Shown here: positions 1 to 7,330 of the stretch, piece after piece
Position numbering within the stretch: the first letter of the stretch is position 1
Layout of the letters: each line of letters opens with the position of its first letter
Assembly (NCBI GenBank): GCA_029243225.1
Contig: JAQWSL010000034.1
Location: forward strand, 1-33,356
Reading direction: 5' to 3'
DNA: 33,356 bases
From: Flavobacteriales bacterium
GTDB lineage: Bacteria; Bacteroidota; Bacteroidia; Flavobacteriales_D; Parvicellaceae
Position numbers and translations under genes: made by a program
The notes under the pieces: model-generated
Seen by the model: only the letters and a program-made list of their open reading frames with translations
Databases searched by the model: none
Told to the model about the DNA's origin: nothing

Positions 1-1
1 A

Positions 2-247
2 CCATTAGTAGCTGCCAGTATGGGTATGTTTGAATTTGCATTAGATGCTCCAACTTGGCACTTTATTGCCTACGCAGCTGGAACTGGAGGGAGTATTTTA
101 ATCATAGGGTCTGCTGCTGGTGTTGTTGCTATGGGTATGGAAAAAATATCGTTTTTCTGGTACTTAAGAAAAATAGGATGGCTTGCATTAATTGGGTACT
201 TAACAGGTGCCGGTTCATTTCTATTTTTGCAACACTACATATTTTAA
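2..247 (+). CDS. nhaD: NhaD-type Na+/H+ antiporter, 3' end only
   Basis: The frame is open from the window edge (codon at 2-4) to TAA at 245-247, so only the last 81 or so residues are present. The visible part reads PLVAASMGMF, then a Gly/Ala-rich membrane segment (GTGGSILIIGSAAGVVAMG), a short basic stretch with KISFFWYLRKIGW, and a final hydrophobic helix ending in LFLQHYIF. This is how NhaD-family (ion transporter superfamily) sodium:proton antiporters end; they exchange Na+ for H+ across the inner membrane. The ATG at 20 is internal, not the start. The exbB-like gene follows after 37 bases with no terminator, so read-through is possible. The family call rests on recalled resemblance of a short C-terminal segment. 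Confidence 0.72.
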   Translation, partial: PLVAASMGMFEFALDAPTWHFIAYAAGTGGSILIIGSAAGVVAMGMEKISFFWYLRKIGWLALIGYLTGAGSFLFLQHYIF

Positions 248-284
248 GTCTTAAATAATTATTTTCACTCTAAATCTTTATAAA

Positions 285-1025
285 ATGAATTTAAATCCAT
301 TTAATTTCTTGTATAAAATACAAGATGCAACTGCTGATATTGCAGATGGCGTATCAGAACTAATGCCTACAGAACAAATTTCACTTTGGCAACTAATTTG
401 GGGCTACGACTCCACCAGTGGGGAGTATAGTTTAACCAGTTTAGTAGTTATGTCTTTACTGTTTATATTCTCTTTTGTAGCTGTATATGTTTTTATTGAA
501 CGATTTATGGCCGTACAAAGAGCATTAAAAGGGGAAAAAGATTTCATGCAAAAAATTAACGACTTTGTAACTAAAGGAAATTTATCTGAAGCCAAACAAT
601 TGTGTCAATCTTCAGAGAACCCCATTGCAAGAATGGTTGAAAAAGGAATTAGCAGAGTTGGTAAACCCATGAAAGACATTACCACATCTATTGAAAACAT
701 TGGGAAATTAGAAATAAGCAAACTAGAAAGAAGACTTTCTATGTTGGCTACCATTTCTGGTGTTGCACCAATGCTTGGCTTCTTAGGAACCGTGCTTGGA
801 ATGGTGAAAGTATTTCAAAACATGTCCAAAGAAAAAACATTTGAAATAGCTAGCCTATCAGGTGGAATTATGGAAGCCATGATTACAACTGTAGGTGGTT
901 TAATTGTTGGAATTGTTGCCTATGTAGCCTACAACTATTTAGTAAGTAAAGTAGAAAAAGTAATTCACAACATGGAGGGTGCATCAATTGAGTTTATTGA
1001 CATACTTGAAGCTCCTGGAAAGTAA
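285..1025 (+). CDS. exbB: MotA/TolQ/ExbB proton channel family protein
   Basis: This 246-residue protein is an ExbB/TolQ-type inner-membrane stator subunit that, with ExbD, uses the proton-motive force to energise TonB. Predicted membrane segments lie near residues 51-71, 153-173 and 198-220, with a cytoplasmic loop between the first two. The family signature is clear: GVAPMLGFLGTVLGMV around 159-174 and GGIMEAMITTVGGLIVGI around 193-210. The N-terminal 50 residues contain a short amphipathic stretch before helix 1, as is common in Bacteroidota ExbB. The next gene starts at the base after the stop codon (ATG at 1026), so exbB, two exbD copies and tonB are almost certainly one transcript. Start: ATG at 285 after an AT-rich leader. 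Confidence 0.93.
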   Translation: MNLNPFNFLYKIQDATADIADGVSELMPTEQISLWQLIWGYDSTSGEYSLTSLVVMSLLFIFSFVAVYVFIERFMAVQRALKGEKDFMQKINDFVTKGNLSEAKQLCQSSENPIARMVEKGISRVGKPMKDITTSIENIGKLEISKLERRLSMLATISGVAPMLGFLGTVLGMVKVFQNMSKEKTFEIASLSGGIMEAMITTVGGLIVGIVAYVAYNYLVSKVEKVIHNMEGASIEFIDILEAPGK

Positions 1026-1415
1026 ATGAAATTTCGTTCTGAAAATAAAATAAAAATGGAAGGTGGAATGTCTACCATGACCGACCTTGTATTTCTATTG
1101 CTCATATTTTTCATTGTTATTTCTACCATGATTACTGCTGGGGTTAATATAGATGTTCCGCAGAATGGAGGTAAAAAATCCGATAAACAAATACTTACCA
1201 TCAACATAAACGATCAAAACGAGTATTTAATCAATAAGGAAAGAACAGCCATTTCAAGTGAAAAAATAGAAAAAGTAATCAAACAAAAAATTGGCAAGGA
1301 CAGTATTATTTCTCTTTATGGAAGTAACGAAAGTTCATGGGAAGCATCTGTTTATGTAATTGACATAGCCAAACAAAATAATTTTAAAATTTCTCTTAAC
1401 GGAGCAAAGAAATAA
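1026..1415 (+). CDS. exbD: ExbD/TolR biopolymer transport protein, copy 1
   Basis: This 129-residue protein has the ExbD layout: a short basic cytoplasmic N-terminus ending in EGGMSTMTDLV, one membrane helix at about residues 19-38, and a periplasmic domain. Asp20 in the MTDLVFLLLIFF motif is the conserved proton-carrying aspartate of ExbD/TolR. The N-terminal residues EGGMSxMTDLVFLLLIFF are nearly identical in the next gene, while the periplasmic domains differ, so the two are paralogues with different periplasmic contacts. The stop codon TAA at 1413-1415 shares its last base with the ATG of the second copy, which implies translational coupling. Confidence 0.92.
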   Translation: MKFRSENKIKMEGGMSTMTDLVFLLLIFFIVISTMITAGVNIDVPQNGGKKSDKQILTININDQNEYLINKERTAISSEKIEKVIKQKIGKDSIISLYGSNESSWEASVYVIDIAKQNNFKISLNGAKK

Positions 1416-1801
1416 TGAAATCATCAAATAAAATAAAAATAGAAGGAGGAATGTCATCTATGACTGACTTGGTTTTTTTATTGCTTATTTTCTTCATTAT
1501 CATTTCAACATTGGTTAACACATCTCATGAAATTCAATTGCCTGAAGGAAGTGGTGACCCATCATTAACTTCACCCGTAAAGATTTATGTTAATGCCGAC
1601 AATCAATTTTTTATTAATAGCAATCCGAATGCTTTTAACTTAAATCAAATTGAAGGTGAATTAACAAATGTTATTGGAGAAAATAAAGCCATAGAATTAC
1701 TTGCCGACAAAGAAACCAACAGAGCATCTGCCTATGAAATTATTCGTATTGCAAAACAAAAGGCTTTAAAAGTCGTTATTAAAACAAGAGGAAGTAAATA
1801 A
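1415..1801 (+). CDS. exbD: ExbD/TolR biopolymer transport protein, copy 2
   Basis: This second ExbD-family protein has 128 residues. Asp18 sits in MTDLVFLLLIFF at the start of the single membrane helix. The periplasmic part begins with a TSHEIQLPEGSGDP stretch and ends in a globular region with KALKVVIKTRG. Two consecutive ExbD genes after one ExbB are common in Bacteroidota TonB systems; the pair probably forms a heterodimer in the ExbB pentamer, which is inferred from family behaviour. The ATG at 1415 overlaps the upstream stop by one base (TAATG), and the tonB-like gene starts one base after this stop, so expression is tightly linked. Confidence 0.92.
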   Translation: MKSSNKIKIEGGMSSMTDLVFLLLIFFIIISTLVNTSHEIQLPEGSGDPSLTSPVKIYVNADNQFFINSNPNAFNLNQIEGELTNVIGENKAIELLADKETNRASAYEIIRIAKQKALKVVIKTRGSK

Positions 1802-1802
1802 A

Positions 1803-2531
1803 TTGGAATTTATACGTAAAAATGATAACAGAATTGGATGGGCCATTAGCATCTTGATGCATATAGGCTTATTGATGGTTATTTTATTCAGTAAAGGATG
1901 CGTTGAAATTCAAAATCCTCCTCAATTTACTCTGGAAGAAGTGGTTACTTTAGACTTTAGCGACATGGGTGGAGGAAGACAAGGCAGTAGCAGTCCAACT
2001 AAAACACAGCCTGTTGCAGAAACACCAGCTCCTAAAGTAGTTACTCAAGAAGAATCGCCTGTAAGTACAACAAGCAGCACATCAAATACACCAAGTACTG
2101 AACCTGCTCAAGAAGTTTCTGAACCTGCTCAAGAAGCTAAGTACAATTTGACAGGTATTTTAGGACAAGGAAATGGAAACGATAATTCAGGAGATGGACA
2201 AGGTGAAGGCACAGGCATTGGAACAGGAAAAGGTCCAAACACTGGTGGTGGACTTGGAGATGGAAAAGGCAGACAAGTGGTTGGAAAGCCAGAATTAGCT
2301 AATCCAAAAAATTGGGTAGGCTATGTAATGGTTCAGTTTATCATAGATGCCAATGGAAACGTAATAAGTACAAAAGCATTGTACCCTCATAAAAAAACAA
2401 CGGTTACATTGACCAGCGCTGACAAACAATTTATAGAAAACGACTGTAAGAAGAAATTTAAATTCACGCCTACTTCTACAGGATCTGTAAAAGATATTCT
2501 TTCAAAAAGAATACAATATTTACAGATATAA
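1803..2531 (+). CDS. TonB-like energy transducer (TTG start)
   Basis: This 242-residue TonB-family protein has a short basic N-terminus, a single membrane anchor near residues 11-29 with a His at position 20 inside it, and a low-complexity periplasmic spacer. The spacer is Pro/Thr/Ser/Glu-rich (about 60-110), then Gly/Asn/Asp-rich (about 118-155). The C-terminal domain begins GYVMVQFIIDANGNVIS, the usual TonB C-terminal pattern that contacts TonB-dependent receptors. No in-frame ATG precedes the membrane helix; the first one lies within the helix, so TTG at 1803, one base after the exbD stop, is the most plausible start. The C-terminus is slightly divergent, and the specific receptors served are unknown. 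The stop overlaps the folC start. Confidence 0.82.
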   Translation: MEFIRKNDNRIGWAISILMHIGLLMVILFSKGCVEIQNPPQFTLEEVVTLDFSDMGGGRQGSSSPTKTQPVAETPAPKVVTQEESPVSTTSSTSNTPSTEPAQEVSEPAQEAKYNLTGILGQGNGNDNSGDGQGEGTGIGTGKGPNTGGGLGDGKGRQVVGKPELANPKNWVGYVMVQFIIDANGNVISTKALYPHKKTTVTLTSADKQFIENDCKKKFKFTPTSTGSVKDILSKRIQYLQI

Positions 2532-3751
2532 TGAACTCGTACAAAGAGGTTACAGAGTATCTTTTTTCTCAATTTCCACAATATCAAAATATTGGTAAAA
2601 AAGCCTATAAAGCAGATTTGACCAACATTCAAAAATTAGTAGATCTTCTTGATTACCCTGAAAAAAAACTTAATTGTGTCCATGTTGCAGGAACAAATGG
2701 GAAAGGTTCCGTAAGTCATTTAATGGCTTCAATATTACAAGAAGCTGGATACAAAGTTGGGATTTTCACCTCTCCACATTTAGTTGATTTTAAAGAGCGA
2801 ATTAAAATAAATGGCGAAAACATTGATGAAACATTCATTGTAAATTTTGTAATTAAACACAAAACAACATTTGAAAAAATAGGTGTTTCATTTTTTGAAT
2901 GGACTACTGCCCTAGCCTTTTCTTATTTTGAAAATCAAAAAATAGAAGTTTGCATCATCGAAACAGGTTTAGGAGGAAGATTAGATTCGACCAACATAAT
3001 AAAGCCTATTCTTTCGGTAATTACCACCATAGGTTTAGATCATCAAAACATACTTGGTGACACGATTGAAGAAATAGCCTATGAAAAAGGTGGAATTATT
3101 AAAGAAAACACACCTGTTGTAGTGGGGCCTCAAATAAAAGATTCACTTTCTGTACTAACAAAAATAGCTGAAAGCAAAAATGCGCGGATTACTAAAGCTG
3201 ATGTAATAAAAAGGCAATGTGAATTATTAGGAGACTATCAACAAAACAACATTGGAACTGCTTTGTGTGGCATTGAAAAATTAGTCACATACAACGTGAA
3301 CGCATCACACATAGAAAAAGGATTGCAAAACGTTGTAACAAATACTGGTATTAGAGGACGTTGGGAAATATTGATGAAACAACCAATGATTATTGCAGAA
3401 ATTGGACACAACCAGCAGGCGTTTGAAGCCATTAGTGAACAACTTAAAAGTACGTCATTTAAAAAAGGAATTGCAGTTTTAAGTTTTTCTAACGACAAGG
3501 ATCTTTCAAAGATAATACCCAAACTACCAAAAACCTTAACCTATTATCTTACGGAATCTAGCAGTGATAGAGCCATGAAATGCCCCGAACTTAAACAACG
3601 CTTTAAGGATTTTACTACCACTTGTTTTACAAATTATAAAGAGGCCTATTTAAATGCCTTAAAAAATAGTAATGATGAAGATTTGGTTTTTATTGGTGGT
3701 AGTGCATTTTTGGTTGGAGACATTTTAAATGATTTTTTTTCAGATACATAA
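2531..3751 (+). CDS. folC: Folylpolyglutamate synthase / dihydrofolate synthase
   Basis: This 406-residue Mur-ligase-family enzyme adds glutamate to (dihydro)pteroate/folate with ATP in the cytoplasm. The P-loop GTNGKGS is at residues 54-60, followed by the family motif FTSPHLV near 79-85 and ETGLGGRLDSTN near 144-155. ITTIGLDHQNILG matches the metal/Lys-carbamate region of FolC, and a C-terminal Mur-ligase domain carries GRWEIL and AEIGHN. Its length is typical of the family. The ATG at 2531 overlaps the TonB stop (TAATG), so it is translated from the same transcript as the transport genes although the pathways are unrelated. Whether it is mono- or bifunctional cannot be told from the sequence alone. 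Confidence 0.93.
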   Translation: MNSYKEVTEYLFSQFPQYQNIGKKAYKADLTNIQKLVDLLDYPEKKLNCVHVAGTNGKGSVSHLMASILQEAGYKVGIFTSPHLVDFKERIKINGENIDETFIVNFVIKHKTTFEKIGVSFFEWTTALAFSYFENQKIEVCIIETGLGGRLDSTNIIKPILSVITTIGLDHQNILGDTIEEIAYEKGGIIKENTPVVVGPQIKDSLSVLTKIAESKNARITKADVIKRQCELLGDYQQNNIGTALCGIEKLVTYNVNASHIEKGLQNVVTNTGIRGRWEILMKQPMIIAEIGHNQQAFEAISEQLKSTSFKKGIAVLSFSNDKDLSKIIPKLPKTLTYYLTESSSDRAMKCPELKQRFKDFTTTCFTNYKEAYLNALKNSNDEDLVFIGGSAFLVGDILNDFFSDT

Positions 3752-3771
3752 ACTAAAAACAAAAAAATAAA

Positions 3772-3779
3772 TATATTTG
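3772..3779 (+). promoter_or_regulatory. Probable -7 box of the tRNA-Val promoter
   Basis: TATATTTG matches the Bacteroidota -7 element TAnnTTTG exactly and ends 16 bases before the mature 5' end of the first tRNA-Val. No TTTG is seen at the expected -33 distance, which instead holds an A-rich stretch. The call is therefore based on the -7 box and its position. Confidence 0.5.
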
Positions 3780-3795
3780 CAGACCTTTAATTAAA

Positions 3796-3873
3796 GGGCG
3801 ATTAGCTCAGCTGGTTCAGAGCACCTCGTTTACACCGAGGGGGTCGGGGGTTCGAACCCCTCATCGCCCACCA
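3796..3873 (+). tRNA. tRNA-Val (anticodon TAC)
   Basis: A complete cloverleaf can be folded by eye. The acceptor stem GGGCGAT pairs with ATCGCCC (3863-3869), followed by discriminator A3870 and an encoded CCA (3871-3873). The anticodon arm is CCTCG-TTTACAC-CGAGG with anticodon TAC, which reads GTA and, by wobble, other Val codons. The T-arm is GGGGG-TTCGAAC-CCC type. A terminator-like hairpin begins immediately after the CCA, and a second tRNA-Val follows. Confidence 0.96.
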
Positions 3874-3874
3874 A

Positions 3875-3903
3875 AAGCTTCAGTTTACTGAGGCTTTTTT
3901 TTT
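3875..3903 (+). terminator. Terminator-like hairpin between the two tRNA-Val genes
   Basis: Arms AAGCTTCAG (3875-3883) and CTGAGGCTT (3888-3896) form nine pairs including one T-G wobble, around the loop TTTA. A run of T continues to 3903. This is a textbook intrinsic terminator shape, yet the second tRNA-Val begins only two bases later with no room for a promoter of its own. Confidence 0.8.
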
Positions 3904-3904
3904 A

Positions 3905-3982
3905 GGGCAATTAGCTCAGTTGGTTTAGAGCGCTTGCTTGACAGGCAAGAGGTCAACAGTTCGAATCTGTTATTGCCCACCA
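3905..3982 (+). tRNA. tRNA-Val (anticodon GAC)
   Basis: The acceptor stem GGGCAAT pairs with ATTGCCC (3972-3978), followed by A3979 and an encoded CCA (3980-3982). The anticodon arm is CTTGC-TTGACAG-GCAAG with anticodon GAC, reading GTC and GTT. D- and T-arms are normal (TAGCTCAG, TTCGAAT). It is clearly related to the preceding tRNA-Val(TAC) in the acceptor and D-arm but differs in the anticodon and T stems. No terminator is obvious downstream. Confidence 0.96.
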
Positions 3983-4100
3983 AAAACAAAGTGATACTCA
4001 ATAAAATATTTAGCATTTTAACTTCCTCATGATAACAATAAATAATTGACTATTAGACACTTATATTCTGTAAGTTATTTTTTATTTAGAATATAATTTC

Positions 4101-4120
4101 TTACTATTGCGAAATAGTAA
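4101..4120. repeat. 8-bp inverted repeat upstream of the 4136 gene
   Basis: TTACTATT-GCGA-AATAGTAA is a perfect 8-bp inverted repeat with a four-base spacer, ending 15 bases before the ATG at 4136. It overlaps TACTATTG (4102-4109), which is one mismatch from the Bacteroidota -7 box. It could be an operator or an mRNA hairpin near the start codon. Confidence 0.5.
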
Positions 4121-4135
4121 AATATATAATCAACA

Positions 4136-5620
4136 ATGAATTCCTCAAAAATTACACTTTTATTCATAACAATTTTAATAACTCCTTTTTCTTTATTCGG
4201 CAATCTAAATGAAAAAGATAAATGGAAAAATTTATTTAAAAATTATCCTGACAATAAAATTGTAATTGAAGCTTTTTGCCCTGGATTAGACTACAAATAT
4301 GATGTTGGTGAAAAAGATGCCTTTTATCACAAAGATGAAAATCAGCTAGTTTTCAATAAAGTAACTATTGAGCCTTGTCAAAACATGTTTAGAGATCTTT
4401 TAGGTCTAAAAATTACTTTTGAAGACAATGTTGGAAATAAAATAATTACAGACAAAACAAACATATTAAAACTTGCTCCTAAAATTGAATGTAAAGGCGA
4501 AATGTCCATTCCCGAAATGTTATCGGAAGAATATAACAGATTTGGCATTCAATTTAGAGGTTGGAGAAATGAATTTGAGATCATCAAATCACCTAATATA
4601 TCTCCTGAATATTCTGAAGCTATGGATAGGATTTACAGAATTCAACTGGTTAATAATTGCCTTGAACCAACTAAGTGGGAGGTTGTTATTGATGCAGAAG
4701 ACTATTCCGATTTCAAAAAAAGAAGGAAAAGTGAAAATCAACTTAACCAACGAAGAATAATTGCTCATAGCTGGTTTAACGTACCAATGGATTTTTATAA
4801 AGCATTATTTAGCATTAAGAATCCAGAATTTCAATCAAGCTTAATTGATCTTTCTTATGATGAAATGAGTAGCAGGTCAGAGAATGTAACAATTGACTTT
4901 GAATCTCTGAGAGGTGGTTCAATTGAGGAAGAACTCAAAACTGAAATTATTGAAATTGGTCACCAAAGTGAAAGACCAATAATTCCCTTAGACCCTGAAG
5001 AATATTATAAAAAACAATTTGGCTTAATTCTTCATGAGAAGCAATACAACTACAAAAATATTTTAGACACTGAGCTACCTCTTACAAGGTTTCAAGATAG
5101 AGGATTTTATAAATCTGAAAACGCTGACCCTTTTTACGTACAATGGCTAAAACATATTGATGATGTTAAGATAAACAGGTTAAAGAAAAAAGATTCAAAT
5201 TTATATACTGAAATTAGAATTGGTGGAGAATACTCTCCTTACGAAATTGTTTTAGGAAATGTAGATTTAGCTTTAATGAATGAACAAATATTATGTGGAT
5301 TTTTGTTTGGAGTAAATACATACATTACAAACATCAGAAATAAATCTACTCCACACAGTATGGGGTATGACCCTACTCAATATCCAGATGAAAAAAAACC
5401 ATATTTATACCTAATAGACAAAAAAACTGGGACATGGTTAAACAATCAATATAAAGGTGTAGAGAAAGTTTATGTTTCTTATGATGACATTGATAGAGAC
5501 ATTGTAACAATTCACGTTCTTTCTTATGAAAGAATTGTGCCTGTATGGATGGCAAGAGTTAAGTTGCCAAGTGATTTTGTTGAGCAATTAAGAGTACGCA
5601 GAAGATTATTTAATTATTGA
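4136..5620 (+). CDS. Exported protein of unknown function (494 aa)
   Basis: I do not recognise this protein. It starts with a probable Sec signal peptide (basic residue at 5, hydrophobic core about 7-21, likely cleavage near FG at 21-22). The mature part of about 470 residues is hydrophilic and charged, with no obvious second membrane helix or P-loop. Cysteines occur at 48, 81, 119, 175 and 387. A basic KKRRK patch lies near 194-198. The C-terminal third (about 355-490) looks like a compact alpha/beta domain ending RVRRRLFNY. There is no T9SS C-terminal sorting domain and no lipobox. It is followed after 7 bases by a probable outer-membrane barrel gene, so the two are likely co-expressed and may form an envelope complex; that is inference from context only. 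Confidence 0.8.
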   Translation: MNSSKITLLFITILITPFSLFGNLNEKDKWKNLFKNYPDNKIVIEAFCPGLDYKYDVGEKDAFYHKDENQLVFNKVTIEPCQNMFRDLLGLKITFEDNVGNKIITDKTNILKLAPKIECKGEMSIPEMLSEEYNRFGIQFRGWRNEFEIIKSPNISPEYSEAMDRIYRIQLVNNCLEPTKWEVVIDAEDYSDFKKRRKSENQLNQRRIIAHSWFNVPMDFYKALFSIKNPEFQSSLIDLSYDEMSSRSENVTIDFESLRGGSIEEELKTEIIEIGHQSERPIIPLDPEEYYKKQFGLILHEKQYNYKNILDTELPLTRFQDRGFYKSENADPFYVQWLKHIDDVKINRLKKKDSNLYTEIRIGGEYSPYEIVLGNVDLALMNEQILCGFLFGVNTYITNIRNKSTPHSMGYDPTQYPDEKKPYLYLIDKKTGTWLNNQYKGVEKVYVSYDDIDRDIVTIHVLSYERIVPVWMARVKLPSDFVEQLRVRRRLFNY

Positions 5621-5627
5621 ATTCAAC

Positions 5628-6821
5628 ATGAGAAAATATATTATTTTATCCATTGCTGCTATTACTTTTTCATTAAACCTAATTAGCCAAACTTCAATTA
5701 AATTTAAAAAACAACCTACTAGTTTTTTCTATTCCCAACTAAATCTTCACGGTGGTTTTATAGATGAAGGCAATGGATATGAGTTTAAACCAGCTGCAAA
5801 AGGAATTAGAAACAGACTTTCTCTTCTAGGCTTTTTCAGATCTGGCAAAACACTTCAAAAAGGATACATTCAAAAAACAGGTATTAGAAATGCCTGTGTT
5901 GCAATATCAATAGACTATGAACCATCTTACTTTTTAAACACAAAAGAAGATGGAACAAGAACAAGTGCTTTTCAACTTAGATTAATGGACAATTGGATTG
6001 GTTTTGGAACAAAAAAAAGAAGAGTTAATTTTTGGTTAGGAAATAGAAGAGTTGAATATGGTCACAATCCTAGAATTGATGCTGAGTCTAACTTTATGAA
6101 TAGAAACTCTCTTCAAGTAAGAGATTTAGGTTTCTGGTGGGATTTAGGTTGGTTCTTCAAAGCTCCATTGGTAAAAAATCCAGAAAAAAGATTAGACATC
6201 ACCCTTCAATTATCAAGCGGAGGCTGGCTGTTTAACGGAAATCCTTCTCAAGGAACAATTATGTTTTTAGGGTCGGATAAAGAAATAAAAGACACTTATA
6301 TGAGCCCAACATTTGGGAATATGCGCTACAACAATACTTTCTTAAGTATTGCTCATATTGGTAGCCCCACCTATTCTAAATCTGAATTAAGCGGGTTTGT
6401 GATTATTGGAAATATCCGCGATCAATATAATCTTGATAGCACTGTTTTTTTAAACAGAATTGGAATTGAAAACATTTATAAGTTTGGCGAAAAAATTAAA
6501 ATTGGAAATCAATTTTCAACAGGAACTAATCACTATCAAGATGGCCGTAACATGTTAACTGCGCACTTAAATAATAGCTTTGATTGGTATTTTGCAAAAA
6601 AATTCGTTTTAAGCATTTGTCAGTATTCTGCAATTTTTCATGATTACAACAATAAAACTAACATCATTGATTATTCAATAGTTGGAGGATTAGGATACAT
6701 AATTAATCAAAATTTAAAACTTAGAATTAATATGTTTTATGATAAAGAGCAACATTGGAATTCTAGAACACATAATGGAGCATATCTTCAATTAATTGCA
6801 GGATTTGGGAAAAGACCCTAA
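5628..6821 (+). CDS. Probable outer-membrane beta-barrel protein, unknown function (397 aa)
   Basis: This protein has an N-terminal signal peptide (MRKY, then a hydrophobic stretch to about residue 20, cleavage near SQ). The mature sequence is rich in aromatic and Gly residues with alternating polar/nonpolar segments of about 8-10 residues separated by charged turns, the look of a transmembrane beta-barrel (for example GLGYIINQNLKLRINMFYD near 362-380). No TonB box, plug domain or OmpA domain is visible, and the end (AGFGKRP) lacks the classic terminal aromatic residue. It starts 7 bases after the stop of the 4136 gene and is probably its operon partner. I do not recognise the family; barrel is a pattern-based inference. 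Confidence 0.75.
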   Translation: MRKYIILSIAAITFSLNLISQTSIKFKKQPTSFFYSQLNLHGGFIDEGNGYEFKPAAKGIRNRLSLLGFFRSGKTLQKGYIQKTGIRNACVAISIDYEPSYFLNTKEDGTRTSAFQLRLMDNWIGFGTKKRRVNFWLGNRRVEYGHNPRIDAESNFMNRNSLQVRDLGFWWDLGWFFKAPLVKNPEKRLDITLQLSSGGWLFNGNPSQGTIMFLGSDKEIKDTYMSPTFGNMRYNNTFLSIAHIGSPTYSKSELSGFVIIGNIRDQYNLDSTVFLNRIGIENIYKFGEKIKIGNQFSTGTNHYQDGRNMLTAHLNNSFDWYFAKKFVLSICQYSAIFHDYNNKTNIIDYSIVGGLGYIINQNLKLRINMFYDKEQHWNSRTHNGAYLQLIAGFGKRP

Positions 6822-6881
6822 CATCTTCCTCTTAAAAACAACAATCAGCTACCTATCCCTTTTGTTCGATTAACCCTTCCT

Positions 6882-6971
6882 TCAAATTTTAGAAATTAAA
6901 TCTTTAAAGTCAATGCTTTTAGTTTCATCAAACTCAATATGTTTCTGTTTTGGCATTACATATTTAGCCAT
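6882..6971 (-). CDS. Possible 29-aa small protein
   Basis: On the minus strand, ATG at 6971 opens a 29-codon frame ending in TGA at 6884-6882. It encodes a charged peptide beginning MAKYVMPKQKHIEF and ending FKDLISKI. Its composition (Lys, Glu, Asp, Ile, no rare-codon runs) resembles the real genes here, and it occupies the otherwise empty space between the 5628 gene and the 7046 gene. It has no signal peptide or membrane helix. It may instead be a remnant or a chance frame; the short length makes it unprovable by eye. Confidence 0.28.
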   Translation of the reverse strand: MAKYVMPKQKHIEFDETKSIDFKDLISKI

Positions 6972-7045
6972 TATAGATCTAAACTAAAGTGTACAACTTC
7001 ATTTTTTAGTACTTTAGATTATTCAAGTTTTAAATTAGATTAATT

Positions 7046-7318
7046 GTGGAATTTAAAAGGTTTAAAAGAAAGGGTGTCATTTTCAATAATAATAGTCAAG
7101 GCATTGGTTTAGAAGTGAAATTAGCAAAGAAGCTGAAGGTTTTTAGAATAGAAAGGTCTAAAGAACAAGAGGATAACTCTTTTGATTATTCCATTTTCGA
7201 TGGTCAAAAAACTATAGATGGAGTTAAAAAAAATGAAATAGTAACTTTTTTAGAAGAAAAAGAATCAGAATATTCATTTTTTGAGGGAGAGCTTAAACTT
7301 TGGAAAAAAATTAAGTAA
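7046..7318 (+). CDS. Small hypothetical protein (90 aa, GTG start)
   Basis: I do not recognise this gene. It encodes a 90-residue basic, soluble protein rich in Lys, Glu and Phe with no signal peptide or membrane helix. The start is inferred to be GTG at 7046 because no in-frame ATG is available near the N-terminus. An ArsC/Spx-like gene follows after 12 bases on the same strand, so the two are probably co-transcribed. An inverted repeat (CTAAAGT at 6984-6990, ACTTTAG at 7011-7017) lies just upstream and may mark the promoter region. Confidence 0.6.
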   Translation: MEFKRFKRKGVIFNNNSQGIGLEVKLAKKLKVFRIERSKEQEDNSFDYSIFDGQKTIDGVKKNEIVTFLEEKESEYSFFEGELKLWKKIK

Positions 7319-7330
7319 TCTATTTTTAGA

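Noticed and set aside
4136-5620. The 494-residue exported protein as a second GldN-like protein
   Set aside because: Despite a similar size class and neighbouring barrel, none of the GldN segments (VQEHVPTKR, READVMWSKRIWR, FPECRY) is present.
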